Assembly: GCA_949128115.1 (NCBI GenBank) | Contig: OX421966.1 | Span: 5,332,001-5,396,000 of the forward strand | Length of the DNA stretch: 64,000 nt | From: Anaspis maculata | Lineage: Eukaryota > Arthropoda > Insecta > Coleoptera > Scraptiidae | Direction of reading: 5' to 3' | Shown: one piece after another, positions 12,301 to 21,199 of the stretch | Position numbering within the stretch: position 1 is the first letter of the stretch | How the letters are laid out: each line of letters begins with the position of its first letter | The notes under the pieces: generated by a model | What the model saw: only the letters and a program-made list of their open reading frames with translations | What the model was told of the DNA's origin: nothing | Database searches by the model: none | Made by a program: the position numbers and the translations under genes

Positions 12301-15300
12301 GTTTCGAGATATGGGTGCACCAACCTCCCTGCACCAGTTGAAAATATTCGGTAACTTGTTTTTTCAAATTGGGAGTTACTCAAACTTTTTAGTTTTTGCA
12401 GGGTTTTACGCGACGCCCTGTATAGCCAACAAGGAAGATTTGAACTTAATTCTGTATCCGTCCTCTGATAGATAAAGAGCGCAGGTATGTGAGATGAGAA
12501 AAAATTTGGAATCAGTTCTATTTTTTCGGGAGCTAGAGCACTTTGAACTTCATTAAAAATTTTGGGTGGGCCACTTCAATTGTTGAGTAGTTTATTTACT
12601 TATCACGTCTGTGGTTTCCATTTTTCTTACAGAAAATTCTCTGATGAGTTCCAATTTCCAATGATGTGTAGTCAAAAACTCTGCCCTAGACTCTGGTAAT
12701 AGGCAACACAAAATTACTCGGGAGACAAGTTTTATCTAAAGCTGACTTTCTCAGTACGACGATATTTTGTTCGATATTTTCCAGTTGGTATTCCGGTAAT
12801 TATTAGGTATTGATAGAAAATAAGCATAAGCATTTGCTTGAATTTCATAGGCGTTGCCAGGGATAGTCTGCTTAGCAACTCCTCAAAAATCTGAGCAAGT
12901 GCTTATGCTTATTTTTAGCGCATTTTCCATCTTGATGAAAATCGCTATTGCAACCGCTTTGTCCGTCCGTCCGTCCGTCCGTCCGTTCCTCGAACTCCTC
13001 CCAAACTAGACGACCTAGCTTTCTAATTTTTTCGCTGTTACATAGCTGCCACTCCCAAAGGAGGGCTAGGCTATATTGGATGCCCATATTGCGCCGCCAA
13101 CATAGAGAAAACCGCCCCCGATAAACTTGAAATAACATAATATTGCACTTTCTACCAGACCTGATGCTCTGGTGTTCTCATTTTTTGAATAATACATAGT
13201 TGCCACTTATAAACGTAAGCCAAGAAACATTTCGTCTCCAATATGCGCCGCCGACATGAAAAAACTGCTAAAAACCGCCCCCAATCACTTTAAAATGAAA
13301 AACATGAACCCGAAGACATAGCGATCTGATTCTTTCGGTATATAAATAGCTGACTGAAAATGGGAAAGGATAGGCTACTTTTGGTTAGTCGCCGCCCCCA
13401 GATTCCGCCCCCAAACGATAAAAAGTGCAACTTTCACAAATGTTACTGATTGAGATGTTCCCTTTAACATTTAGGAACTGCCAACTCAAATTGTGCAACA
13501 TTTGCTCAGCCAAACGCTGCCGCTCCCACATGCCGCCCCCAAAGTAAGAGATAAATGAAAAACATGAACCCGAAGACATAGCGATCTAGGTTTTTCGCTA
13601 TATCGATAGCTGACTAAATATGGAAAAGAATAGGCTACTTTTAATGTGGCGCCGCCTCCAGCTTCCGCCCCCAAAAGAAACTAAGTGCAACTTTCAACAA
13701 TTTCCACTGATTTAGCTGATAATGTTACCTCGAACATTTAGAAACTCTTGACTCAAACTGTGCAAGAATTTTTTTGCCAAACTCTGCCGCTCCCACACGC
13801 CGCCCCCAAAGTGAGAGATAAATGTAAAACATGAACCTGAAGACATAGCGATCTAATTCTTTCACTATATTGATAGCTGACTAAAATTGGAAAAAGATAG
13901 GCCACTTTTAATTAGCCGCCGCCTCCAAACAAAAAAAATGCAACTCTCACAATTTTCACTGATTGTCATATTTCCCTTACATTTGGTAACTTCCAACTCA
14001 AACTGTGCAACAGTTACTTTGCCGAATGCTGCCGCCCCCATACGCTGCCATCAAAGTGAGAGATGAATGAAAAACATAAACCCGAAGACATAACGATCTA
14101 ATTCTTTCGTTATATAGATAGCTTGCTGAAAATGGGAAAGAATAGGCTACTTTTGATATGACGCCGCCTCCAACTTCCACCCTCAAAAGAAAAAAAGTGC
14201 AACTTTCAATAATTTTCACTGATTCACATTTTAATGTTACCTCAAACATTCAGAAACTCCCAACTCAAACTGTGAAAGAATTTCTTTGCCAAACTCTGCC
14301 GCTCCCACACGCCGCCCCCAAAGTAAGAGATAAATGTAAAACATAACCCTGAAGACAGCGATCTAATTGTTCCGCTATATAGATAGCTGACTAAAAATGG
14401 GAAGAGATAGGCCACTTTTGATTAGTCGCCGTCTCCAGCTCCCGCCCCCAAACAAAAAAATGCAACTTTCACAATTCTCACTGATTGTCATATTTCCTTA
14501 AACATTTAGAAACTCCTAACTCAAACTGTGCAACAGTTACTTTGCCGAATGCTGCCACCCCCACACGCTGCCCTCAAAGTAAGAGATAAATGGAAAACAT
14601 AAACCCGAAGACATAGCGATCTAATTCTTTCGCTATATGGATAGCCGACTAAAAATGGGAAAGAATAGACTACTGTTGATATATCACAATGAGTTTCGAA
14701 TGAAGAAAGTGGCCAAGAAATGGTGTTCCTCCTTCAACCAAATTTCTTCACGTTCACAATATGCCTCTTTGAGAAAATGCGCTACTGAGACTCACGCACG
14801 TGAAGGCATACTCACTTGTTTATTAATACTGCCCATTATTGTTTTTGTACATTTCAGTACATCATCTTATGCTTTTTACTAGTCGATTTTGTTTATAAAT
14901 GTGGTAATTGTTTGGTAAATGTTGGTAAATGTGGTAAATGTTTGATAAATGTTGGTAAATGTGGGTAAATATTCAGTAAATAATGTAGTAAATGTTTGGT
15001 AAATTTTGTTGATTTTGTGAATGGTGTACACAAATTTCTTAGGTGGTCAACCCCTCGAGAATTATTTTGGAATTGCAAGAAGTGCAATACGATGAACTGT
15101 GGTGGAACCACGAGCACTAGACAATTTTCCGTTTTCTAAAAGGTGAAAAGGGGAAACAGGAAATTAGGGTAAAGGGTGCAGAGGGGAAAGGGGAAATTGT
15201 CGAGATCGACAACTGTCGAATGTTCGTGGTTCCACCCCTGGATTGAGGCAGTTCAAACACAATTTTTTTCTTTAGCCACGTTGCGTAGCGATTACGTGGC

Positions 15301-17147
15301 TCAATGCGCAAGAATTTTGCGCTAAAAAGACTTGTTGTTAGAATCAAACCAAACAAAATTTGTCATTATGACATTTGTTGATTATCACCATGGCCTGCCC
15401 AGTGTGAAAAATTCTAATGAACTGCAATTTTCATGAAAGTTATCGATTATACAGGGTGTCCCGAAAATACACCGACAACGTTCTAGGGCAGCTTCCTCTC
15501 ATCAAAACAAGAAAAAAAGTTTCCATGAACATGGGTCCGGAAACGCTTCCTAAGGGAGCTACAGGCTCCTTAAGGTGGGACCCTGAAGATGGTTTTTATT
15601 CAATATATCCGAAACCGTTGAAGGAAAATCAATCAAACTTGACACTTACACTAACCTTCTCATGCCCAACAAAATGAGGCAAGATTGATTCCAAAATAAT
15701 TCACCAGGGGTGGGTCAGGCTGAGGTGTGAGGGTAAAAATAACCCTAACTTTTTTTAATGTGAATTGTTTCCAAATTTAACAAGAAATTATGGAATATTG
15801 GAGCTTTTTTTACCAAAAAAAGGTCCGTAAACAAGGTATCTCGTAAACGGTGCATCTATCGAGGGTTCAACCTCGATAGATGCACCGTTTACGAGATATT
15901 TGAGATTGAGTGTATGAAAACGTGGTCAGAAATGCTGATTTTTCAATTACGATCTTCAAGGCGAAAGAAAAACTATTTCAAAGCAACTTCATTTTTGTTA
16001 GGCATTCAAATTTTGTTGAGCATGAGAAGGTTAATAAATGTGTCAAGTTTGATTGATTTTCCTTGAACGGTTTCGGAAATATCAAATAAACAACCATCTT
16101 CAGGGTCCCACCTTTAGGGGCCTGTAGCTCCCTTATAAAGCATTTTCGGGCCCATGTTCATGGAAACTTTTCTTCTTATTTTGAAGCGAGGAAGCTGTCC
16201 TAGAACGTTGTCGGTGTATTTTCAGGACACCTGTATAGGAAATTATCCAATTTAGGGGTAGGGTACCAATGGTAAAAATCAAAGAAGAGGAAAAAAGCTA
16301 TCGAATGTGGAGATAAAATAGAAGGGTCATTCTGTTTGACAAAAATGACTCATGGCACTCATGGAACACCCTATATAGTTGAAAATGATTTTACGAGATA
16401 GAACTTTTCAAATCAATAATTTTATGTAACATCTTTTCCTTTCTCTCGTAAGGGAAGGGCGCTATTTTCCTTTATCTAGTAAGCCCGACGCACTGTTGCA
16501 GGAACCTGTATAAATAGTACACGTCATAGGGATATATTATGCTTTTAACATGTTAAATAGATGGGAATGAGTTAACCATATAACAAAAAAAAAACGTTTG
16601 AGAACCACTTCCTTCAAGCAAAAGACAATTTTTTGGTTATTTCAAGTACACTTACCTTGGCCAGATCGATCATGGAATTGATGTCGTTGTTGCACTCGAC
16701 GAAAGTAATCCGGCGCTTTTTACCAGTCACGACGGTGACGGGGCCCTTGATTTCCGACAGGGGGGATCGAGTAAACAGCTTGATCAAGTTGTTGATGAGC
16801 GTGGACTTGCCGACTCTGGGCGGGCCAACGACGGCGATCATGATCGGAGGCGGTTCGATCGGATTGCGGTCCACGAGAGGGACGTGCTGCTTTTTAGTTT
16901 CCATGTCTTTCTTGCGGCGGAAGCGCCGTTCGGCGCGGATGGCCGAGTTGATGGCGAACGCCTTCGGGTTGCGCTGCTGGGCCGTGAGGTCTTCATTTTT
17001 GTTCGGCTCAGTTTTGGCCTTCTTCTTCTCGGCCTTTCGCCCTGAAAACCGACGGATTTACGAAACGAACTCACACCCTCGATGGGTAAGCTCACCTGAG
17101 TGACGGTCTCTGTGCGATTTTTTCGCTAAATCGGCTTGCGGTTCCAT
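1..17147 (-). CDS. BMS1: BMS1 ribosome biogenesis GTPase, 5' part (exons 1-3; continues beyond window)
   Basis: Bms1 is the nucleolar GTPase of the SSU processome that, with Rcl1, drives early 40S subunit assembly. Three minus-strand exons join in frame: 17147-17096, 17041-16656 and 324-1, giving the N-terminal 254 residues. Seen: a Lys/Arg-rich N-terminus (about residues 9-68), the conserved start of the GTPase domain with P-loop GPPRVGKST (90-98), then a GPVTVVTGKKRR stretch (G2 region), and in exon 3 the family-typical VADLVLLICDAS and LNICQVHGMPKIMGVLNHLD. The family is about 1,100-1,300 aa, so most of the gene lies outside the window. Intron 1 is 54 bp; intron 2 is 16,331 bp and packed with transposable elements. 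Both introns have GT..AG ends and phases match (phase 1, then 0). The start was chosen because it gives a short basic leader matching the human N-terminus, 45 bp downstream of a CATAACCTCA-type motif. Confidence 0.93.
325..849. other. BMS1 intron 2, first part: no recognisable feature
   Basis: AT-rich intron sequence with a T/A-rich tract beside the acceptor of BMS1 exon 3. Around 741-845 two copies of a sequence resembling TTGGAATTAGA are in inverted orientation, suggesting a small degraded hairpin. I see no gene. Confidence 0.5.
850..1285 (-). pseudogene. BEL/Pao retrotransposon pol fragment
   Basis: Minus-strand conceptual reading, broken by frameshifts, gives LYNQLVDLFTAGG, then WYSNYRELPNKIP, LGFQWHPLADTFSF and, further on, IIIFAKL and LLWPHKIDWDEDVPSCI. 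These are the signature blocks of BEL/Pao polyproteins between reverse transcriptase and RNase H/integrase. Frameshifts and stops show it is dead. It is truncated at 1293, where a CAGGGTG-type element begins, so that element probably inserted into it. No LTR, gag or integrase is visible. Confidence 0.8.
1293..1570 (+). repeat. Half of a TATA-CAGGGTG foldback-type element
   Basis: Begins TATACAGGGTGTTTCAGG, the same terminus as the palindromic elements at 3179, 15452 and 61960, followed by A/T-rich sequence with a block resembling GAAGATACAGCCCTCCAAAG that recurs in the arms of those elements. No matching inverted right arm was found, so only one arm appears present. Confidence 0.55.
1575..3110. 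repeat. Large inverted repeat (foldback), arms ~650 bp
   Basis: The left arm (about 1590-2230) is repeated in reverse complement at about 2425-3105. Landmarks: CAAGATGGCGGCCAAGAAG near 1910 pairs with CTTCTTGGCCGCCATCTTG near 2710; AATATATAGGGTGATTT near 2170 pairs with AAATCACCCTATATATT near 2450. The arms differ by scattered substitutions. The central loop spans about 2230-2425. No coding capacity was recognised. Confidence 0.85.
3179..4554. repeat. Foldback element with CAGGGTGTCC/GGACACCTG ends flanked by TATA
   Basis: The left end TATA|CAGGGTGTCCAAGATT and right end GGACACCTG|TATA are inverted, with arms matching for at least 130 bp (for example GGAGATATAGCCTTCCAAAG near 3282 against CTTTGAAGGGCTATATCTTC near 4433). 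Inside is a shorter repeated unit, about CAGTGGCGTAGATATTGG, seen at about 3410, 3727 and 3915 and inverted near 4290, each followed by a C-rich run and TATTTTCTACG. Confidence 0.8.
4566..5077. mobile_element. hAT-type MITE with 8 bp target-site duplication
   Basis: Terminal inverted repeats TAGAGAGCGGATTTATA at 4566 and its reverse complement ending at 5077. Identical 8 bp direct repeats ATCATGAT flank it (4558-4565 and 5078-5085), the duplication length typical of hAT elements. The interior is rich in ATATGCG-like repeats and has no transposase, so it is non-autonomous. Confidence 0.85.
5089..6885. repeat. Foldback element, 1.8 kb, TATA-flanked
   Basis: TATA|CAGGTGTCCCATAATTAGCG at 5085-5108 pairs with CGCTAATTATGGGACACTCTG|TATA ending at 6889. 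The arms match almost throughout; for example GAGCGGTGCTTCCTATCG near 6484 pairs with the stretch near 5478-5495. The symmetry centre is near 5960. It abuts the TATA-flanked element at 3179-4554, separated only by the hAT MITE. Confidence 0.85.
6890..8149. other. AT-rich intron sequence, nothing recognised
   Basis: Very AT-rich (strings of ATATA and AATAAAT near 7020-7150 and 7490-7590). I see no gene, terminal repeat or tandem unit. Confidence 0.5.
8150..8540 (+). repeat. Dispersed repeat copy 1 (related to 29640-29945)
   Basis: Shares an ordered series of blocks with 29640-29945: CTTGAAATTTGG, ATGAGCTGAT/ATGAACTGAT, TTTTGGCTGTCATCTGT, a TGTCA(T/C)TA block, then CAGTTG..GTATTTCT. Divergence is high (roughly a quarter of positions by eye). 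Family unknown. Confidence 0.6.
8765..10330 (-). pseudogene. hAT-family transposase pseudogene (DUF4371 / ZMYM1-P52rIPK-like)
   Basis: Reading minus from about 10300 downward, with frameshifts, gives blocks typical of the DUF4371 plus hAT C-terminal proteins seen in arthropod genomes: QNIPLRGHRDDG (near 10160), FRALSRFRVDAVDHVLKEHL, THISKTTANELISCCG, VGIGCDGCSVNLSKVKGSA (near 9680), PCFNHALNRSIS (near 9435) and, at the C-terminus, LPRLASRQTHRDAF with YIPLLDSVIADLTTRFS. The catalytic-region order is preserved but stops and frame changes occur (for example near 9890 and 9190), so it is dead. A MITE (9461-9602) sits inside it. The 5' end is near a possible acceptor at about 10310; the 3' end is lost near 8765. 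Confidence 0.85.
9461..9602. mobile_element. MITE inserted in the hAT pseudogene (TIR AGGTGCTTTCCTTTTAC)
   Basis: 142 bp element with inverted ends AGGTGCTTTCCTTTTAC and its complement ending at 9602, flanked by ATT on both sides. Removing it and one ATT rejoins the transposase frame between the HNAI and PCFNHAL blocks, which proves insertion. The interior contains TCTCTCTCTAAC. Related copies: 61173-61283 and, more distantly, the pair at 23531-23826. Confidence 0.85.
10354..10685 (-). mobile_element. tRNA-derived SINE
   Basis: On the minus strand a tRNA-like head starts near 10680: an A-box-like TAGCGCGGCGGACTCC, then a B box GGTTCGAATCC (10609-10623 region). A unique body follows and an A-rich tail (AAACAAAAAAAAAACAAAAG) ends near 10354. 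Nine-base direct repeats TAAAATTAT flank it (10345-10353 and 10686-10694), the signature of LINE-mediated insertion. The tRNA part cannot fold fully as a functional tRNA, so I do not call a tRNA gene. Confidence 0.85.
10711..10838. mobile_element. Small hairpin element (MITE-like)
   Basis: Inverted ends GAGGTGTTTATAAGAGACTG..GATCGC and GCGATCACAGACGTTTATAAACACC frame about 128 bp. No clear target duplication was found. It lies just upstream (minus sense) of the SINE. Confidence 0.6.
11188..11567. repeat. Dispersed repeat related (inverted) to 31600-31990
   Basis: Blocks such as TTTGTGACGTCACAAATAT, ACAAACAGCACTGTTGG and TTGAAAAATACAGGCATA recur in reverse order and complement near 31660-31800 (for example CCAACAATGCTGTTTGT). 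The preceding 10840-11187 shows nothing recognisable. Confidence 0.6.
11568..12592. repeat. Nested palindrome: CAGGGCGTC foldback (11741-12420) inside a larger inverted repeat
   Basis: Inner element: TATA|CAGGGCGTCGCGG at 11737 and CGACGCCCTG|TATA ending 12424. The inverted symmetry does not stop at these ends but continues outward for about 170 bp each side: CAACAATTGAAGTGGCCCACC near 11577 pairs with GGTGGGCCACTTCAATTGTTG near 12564, and TACCTGCGCTCTTTATCTATC near 11676 pairs with GATAGATAAAGAGCGCAGGTA near 12467. Confidence 0.85.
12817..12916. repeat. Short inverted repeat AAAATAAGCATAAGCA
   Basis: AAAATAAGCATAAGCATTTGCT at the left and AGCAAGTGCTTATGCTTATTTT at the right frame 100 bp. 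A relative lies at 41336-41410 inside another element, so this is a mobile or spreading hairpin. Confidence 0.6.
12961..12985 (+). repeat. (GTCC)n microsatellite
   Basis: About six uninterrupted GTCC units beside the start of the ~260 bp tandem array. Confidence 0.9.
12990..14680. repeat. Tandem array, unit ~245-270 bp, about six copies
   Basis: A marker GAAGACATAGCGATCT (with variants) recurs near 13310, 13570, 13837, 14083, 14350 and 14605. Each unit also contains ATAGCTGACTAAA, a C-rich block with CCGCCCCCAAA, CTCAAACTGTGCAA and GCCGCTCCCA. The repeats are diverged from each other, so the array is not recently homogenised. Confidence 0.85.
14900..15012 (+). repeat. Minisatellite of TGGTAAATGT units
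   Basis: Roughly ten imperfect copies of TTTGGTAAATG / TTGGTAAATGTGG in a row. Between 14690 and 14890 nothing else was recognised. Confidence 0.8.
15101..15236. mobile_element. MITE with TIR GGTGGAACCACGA
   Basis: Ends GGTGGAACCACGAGCACTAG and the complement of GGTGGAACCACGAACATTCG at 15217-15236, with an interior of repeated GGGGAAA blocks. A related, partly deleted copy starts at 61284. Confidence 0.75.
15335..16505. repeat. Copy of the 61.5-63.3 kb palindrome family, split by a younger foldback
   Basis: 15335-15447 matches about 62370-62490 (AATCAAACCAA..ACATTTGTTGAT..CACYATGGCCTGCCC..TATCGATTAT) and 16238-16505 matches the right arm of that family (GGTAGGGTACC, TTTTCAAATCAATAATTTTATG, GGGAAGGGCGCTA, CGACGCACTGTTGCAGGA). 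The 15452-16233 element lies exactly between the two parts. Confidence 0.75.
15452..16233. repeat. Foldback element, 782 bp, TATA-flanked, with central palindrome
   Basis: TATA|CAGGGTGTCCCGAAAATACA at left pairs with TGTATTTTCAGGACACCTG|TATA at right. Arms run nearly the full length. At the centre (about 15838-15898) CGTAAACGGTGCATCTATCG and CGATAGATGCACCGTTTACG form an almost perfect hairpin. Comparison with the uninterrupted relative near 62487 supports insertion with TATA duplicated. Confidence 0.85.
16656..17041 (-). CDS. BMS1: BMS1 exon 2 (P-loop exon)
   Basis: 386 bp exon between acceptor (TTTTCAG, ends 17042) and donor GTAAG (16655-16651). It encodes residues 18 (split) to 146, including the P-loop GPPRVGKST and the end SMIDLAK, which continues into exon 3 as VADLV exactly as in other Bms1 proteins. 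Confidence 0.95.
17096..17147 (-). CDS. BMS1: BMS1 exon 1
   Basis: Encodes MEPQADLAKKSHRDRHS plus one base, donor GTGAGC at 17095. The 54 bp intron is the shortest here. The HRDRHSG segment aligns with the HRKKNSG of human BMS1, which supports this start. Confidence 0.9.
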
Positions 17148-17260
17148 ATTTTTGCGGCTGCGGGGGCCAGCTCTCTCGGTCTCAGCACATGGATTTGTTG
17201 AGGTTATGTTGTGTTACCGTCATATGTCACACTGACAAGTGACACTTTGACGCAGTGCCG
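17148..17260 (-). promoter_or_regulatory. Putative BMS1 promoter with CATAACCTCA motif and TGACA/TGTCA cluster
   Basis: On the minus strand CATAACCTCAA lies about 45 bp before the start codon (17193-17203). Further upstream are several TGTCA/TGACA/GTGAC repeats (17218-17250). The same combination occurs at the ERAL1/NTHL1 starts. No TATA box was seen. Confidence 0.45.
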
Positions 17261-17459
17261 CCAACACTACAGCCATTTTGTCCCTATAATCGCGTTGAGG
17301 TGCCAGAGGCGGAGTGAGGGCGCCGACAGGGGCGGGCCCCGGAAATTGCAAAACCCGAATGAAGCACTTTTTATTCAGATTGCAACGACATACAAATCTG
17401 AAAAGTCATAATCAACACACGGTTGAGGTCTTGTGTCATAAAGGGCAACACGATTCTGA

Positions 17460-20290
17460 TCATTTGAAAAGAACATGGATGTAGGAATGGCTGGATAGAG
17501 CATAAAGCCAAAAACAATTGAATTTTTGGTACCCGATTTTGAGCTGAGGGGCGGGGCTTAAAGCGGAAGCGAGGCCTCCAAGGTGAACTTGATTTTTGGA
17601 ATATAATCAACACGCTGTTCGAAACCGTCAACTGGCTGTCACAGAAATCGCGTCAGTCCAAATAAGTGGAATTGAGTGCATCAAAATTTGTAATTCTGAG
17701 TAAGTAATGTCTGATCTATCATAACAGCAACGAGAATAATGTTTTTTTCTACCAGTTCCAGTACAGTTCGTTTGTAATCCGATTCATTTTGCAGAGTTGT
17801 CCACGATGGTGTCCTGTAAATTGTGCGGGCTGTTGCGGACCACAACCTCAAGTTCAGAGGGCATTGCGCTTCATCGGTAAGTCAAGTTTGATGAATTGCT
17901 GGCCGTAATATTCATGTTAATTCATTTTTTTCCCGAAAAACGCTCCATTCCACCACCTTACATAACCTCACTTATGCGATTTGACAGCACCTTCAGTGGC
18001 GTTACATCCATCAGGCATCTTAGGAAAAAGGGCTAAATCGCCCAACAAATTGCAATCTTTATTAAACCTACCCCCGGTTGCAGCATAAGAATTTGATCAT
18101 GAAATAGCTAATTGAGGATTTTCTTTGGTCTGCCAGTTGACTGACCACAGGCGATGCATCTAAGCTGTTGAGAAATGAACATTTTCCCATATTTTTTTTT
18201 GTAAAACTGCATTTTTCATCAGGTACTACGCTAAAATTCAGCAAAAAAAGCTCGATTTACTATTTCATGATCAAATTTTTGATGCAAACGGGGGCTACAT
18301 GATTATTTTTTAATGAGGTTCTGATTTCTTGCAGAAAATAGTGAAAACTCGGCAACTCCCAAGTCAACACTTCAAATAAAATTAGAAGTTTGAATGCTCG
18401 TTTGAATGATGGAGATGAAGATGAAGATGCTCGGGGATATACGTTGAATGGATTGGTTTCAGATGAAGAATTCCGTTCTTCGGCTTCGTTTTCGGACATA
18501 TTTCCAAGCTAATAATACTTGCCTGAAAGAAAATTTGCTGACTGATACAAGACTTCGCCAAGTGCAATGTGGAATGGCAAAAACTCTCGAAAAAAACTAG
18601 TTAGGATACTGCGTTTTGGCTGCTATCCACTGCCGTTCTCAAATGGAGGAAGACTGGGGTAGACTTGGCTCACTGTGCCGTCATCGAAGCTGCCTTGCTG
18701 CCGAAACATCTTGTCCTGTTGAAAGTTTTATAATGCAACAAAAGCTTATGCTTGCACAAACGCTTTACCTTTCCTAGTAACTGTGTTGAAATTTGTTGCA
18801 AAAACAGTTGTAAAAATAAGTACCTTAGGTACAACAATGCTATAACCTACCTAACTTTGAAAAACTTTGGCCAAGTTCTTTCAAAATGTTTTCCACTCAG
18901 TTCACCAGTTTGAATGTTAGCACTTGAAGTTCCTTTTGAATTGGTACCAGTGTGGACAAATAAGGAGGACACAGTCATTCAGTACTCAACCGGTTTTTTT
19001 CAACAATTTGGCCCAAACGACCTCCAATTTGGACATGTCGGTTGCATCTAACAGCCAAGATATGGACATATCCTAATTGAGGAGCATTTGGAGTCCAAAT
19101 TGTTGCAAAAACCGTGAAATAATGAATGACAGTGGTCTGTTTTTTTGTTGTCACTGGTACTACAATCATGTATGTTAAAGTTGAGATATCAGTGATTGAG
19201 TCCTCGGTTATCAATATACCAAGAACTCAATACTCAGTAGTTATATCTTGCAAGTATTAACCTTTTGCATTAAGCTCAGACTGAGATTCTCACACTTTAT
19301 TGTAGGTAATCATGATTCTTAAGGTCAAGAAATTCCTGTGAAATTGTTGCTCACTTTGGTGTCGATACCACTGTCTACTGTTCCAGAAGTCAGAAGTGAT
19401 TTCTTCATTATGATTGATATTAAAAACATGTTCGTAGATAGCAGTTATAATTATTTGTCTTTTACTAACTATAGTATAAGCGCCTATGTACTTGATATTT
19501 GAAATAAATTGCCTGTTTCATCCAGATATCCAATCAAACCTTACACTACACTTGTACGAGTAAACACAATTTTATTCAGTACTGAAACAAGCTCAAAATT
19601 GGAAAATTTTGATTTGGAGTTTTAAGGAGTTTAAAGTGGAGGCCAGTCACTTTTGCAGGTCAAATAGATCAGTTATTGTAGGTTAGCCCATATAAGCAGA
19701 CTCCTTTGATTTTCTACGAGCAGCTTCAGGCCACAATCACAAGTTGCTCCACTCCAAGTCCTTTCAATGGCTGCTTCTCAACGACATTGCTGAACTAGTC
19801 CAGGGTGGTTTTTCAATCAGAGGGGTTCAATTTCGGATTTTCACCTCCTTGGTGTATGAACAAAAGGTCACATTTATAAGCACAAAGTTCCCAAAGCGTT
19901 GCTACTGGCGGCGACAGGGCACAAAATTCTTGCAGCCTTGCCCGGCCGGATAACTGTATAAGGTCTCTTGCTGATCTGTTATAATATTGGTTGACCTGCA
20001 TTTTCGTAAGACCCAACTGAACAACAACGCGATTTAGTCACTACCTCGGCCGCATTTTTCTTTATTATCTTCAAATTTTCTCAATGTACGTGATGGCAGT
20101 GGCGATTTACGTTTTGTGACAGCTAAAATGCCAAACCCTTGAAAAAATAATTGTGCGCCACTGTTACCCGACTAAATCAAGTTCACTTTGGAGGCCTTTT
20201 CTGACATTTCCGGTTTGGGAACCGCATTTTTGACGTAATGCTCCATCCAGCCATTCCTACATCCATGGAAAAGAAGAAATAAACAAAAGA
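17460..20290. repeat. Region bounded by imperfect inverted repeats (~110 bp)
   Basis: CATGGATGTAGGAATGGCTG at 17473-17492 and AGGCCTCCAAGGTGAACTTG near 17573 recur inverted at 20178-20272 (CAGCCATTCCTACATCCATG; CAAGTTCACTTTGGAGGCCT). These may be two opposed copies of one dispersed repeat or the ends of a 2.8 kb element. The interior contains the weak exon candidates described separately and otherwise no recognised gene. Confidence 0.5.
17795..18393 (+). CDS. Candidate exon pair of an unrecognised gene (weak)
   Basis: 17795-17876 lies between an acceptor-like TTTTGCAG and a strong donor GTAAGT; 18335-18393 follows TTTCTTGCAG. The reading frame that starts AGT joins them in phase 1 and reads a Cys-rich segment (CPRWCPVNCAGCCGPQ), then RALRFIENSENSATP and LQIKLEV before TGA. 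No family was recognised and no first exon was found. An alternative frame starting MVSCKLCG is also open in the first exon. Splice signals are the only support. Confidence 0.2.
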
Positions 20291-21053
20291 GATCGAGTGT
20301 CCAATAAGGTTCAGTCAAACGGTTCAGTGAAAGAAAATTTGAGGATTATCGGCGATTGACCTTATTAGAGAAAATGGCCGTTTCGTCGAGAAAGTTTTAG
20401 GGGGAATTAATTTTCAGAAGAGGTGTAGGTTGCCGCAGGCAACGGCGGCGGTTACGTCAATTGGTGGCATGTCAAAACTGTCACTTTGCTGTCTTGTGCA
20501 GTCCGCTACAAGTAAACTTTTGTTCCTATGAACCCTTGGGACCCCGTAGGCTCTTTATTGGGCCCCATGTTGATGACCAGCGTCGTCGCAGACCTTTCTC
20601 TGAATCATCCATAGCTTCCGCCCAACGAAGAGCAACAGACTCTGTCACATCCGCACGGAGGGAAACACACAAGCCCGTCGACTAGCCTGCCAGCCAAGAA
20701 AAAATCACCTCGAGCTGGCCGTGCAAAGTCAACCACCACCTACCTTTTTTCCTCGCTTTTTTCTAAAGATTTTCTGCTTGGACTCCATCAGCTGGAGATC
20801 CGCATTTTTCATTCTAATAAGCTCACCGTAGCTACCTTTATGTTCGGGACGTAAACGTTGTCATTTTTTTTTACCGCAATGTAGTGCATTGCTGGGGGCG
20901 TAGTCTTTCAGCTGCGCACCTCTGGGGCTAGAGCTACTACAAGCCTGCTAAAAATGCTAACCATAACATGAAATAAGAGACACAAATGCAAACCCGTTTT
21001 CACATTATTTCTACTTGTAAAATTTCCATGTCAAAATGTGGGTATTGCATTGC
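18400..21053. other. Intergenic, no gene recognised
   Basis: Unique-looking AT-rich DNA. At 20330-20430 a block (GCGATTGACCTTATT..AAGTTTTAG..GAATTAATTTTCAGAAGAGG) is repeated directly at 23832-23970. The opposite strand of 18382-18500 has a Ser/Glu-rich short ORF starting MSENEAEERNSSS; it overlaps the plus-strand candidate exon and has no recognised relative. Confidence 0.4.
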
Positions 21054-21143
21054 TAAGGTGACCAGATTTGTCAGTGAAGAAATCGGACCATGGATGGTCC
21101 GGGAGGCAGAGCTCCCCGAGATGCGCCGCAGACGTTTGTTTGT

Positions 21144-21199
<56 letters not shown>

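Noticed and set aside
16633..17103. A 156-codon plus-strand frame
   Set aside because: Antisense shadow of BMS1 exon 2 (high GC keeps it open).
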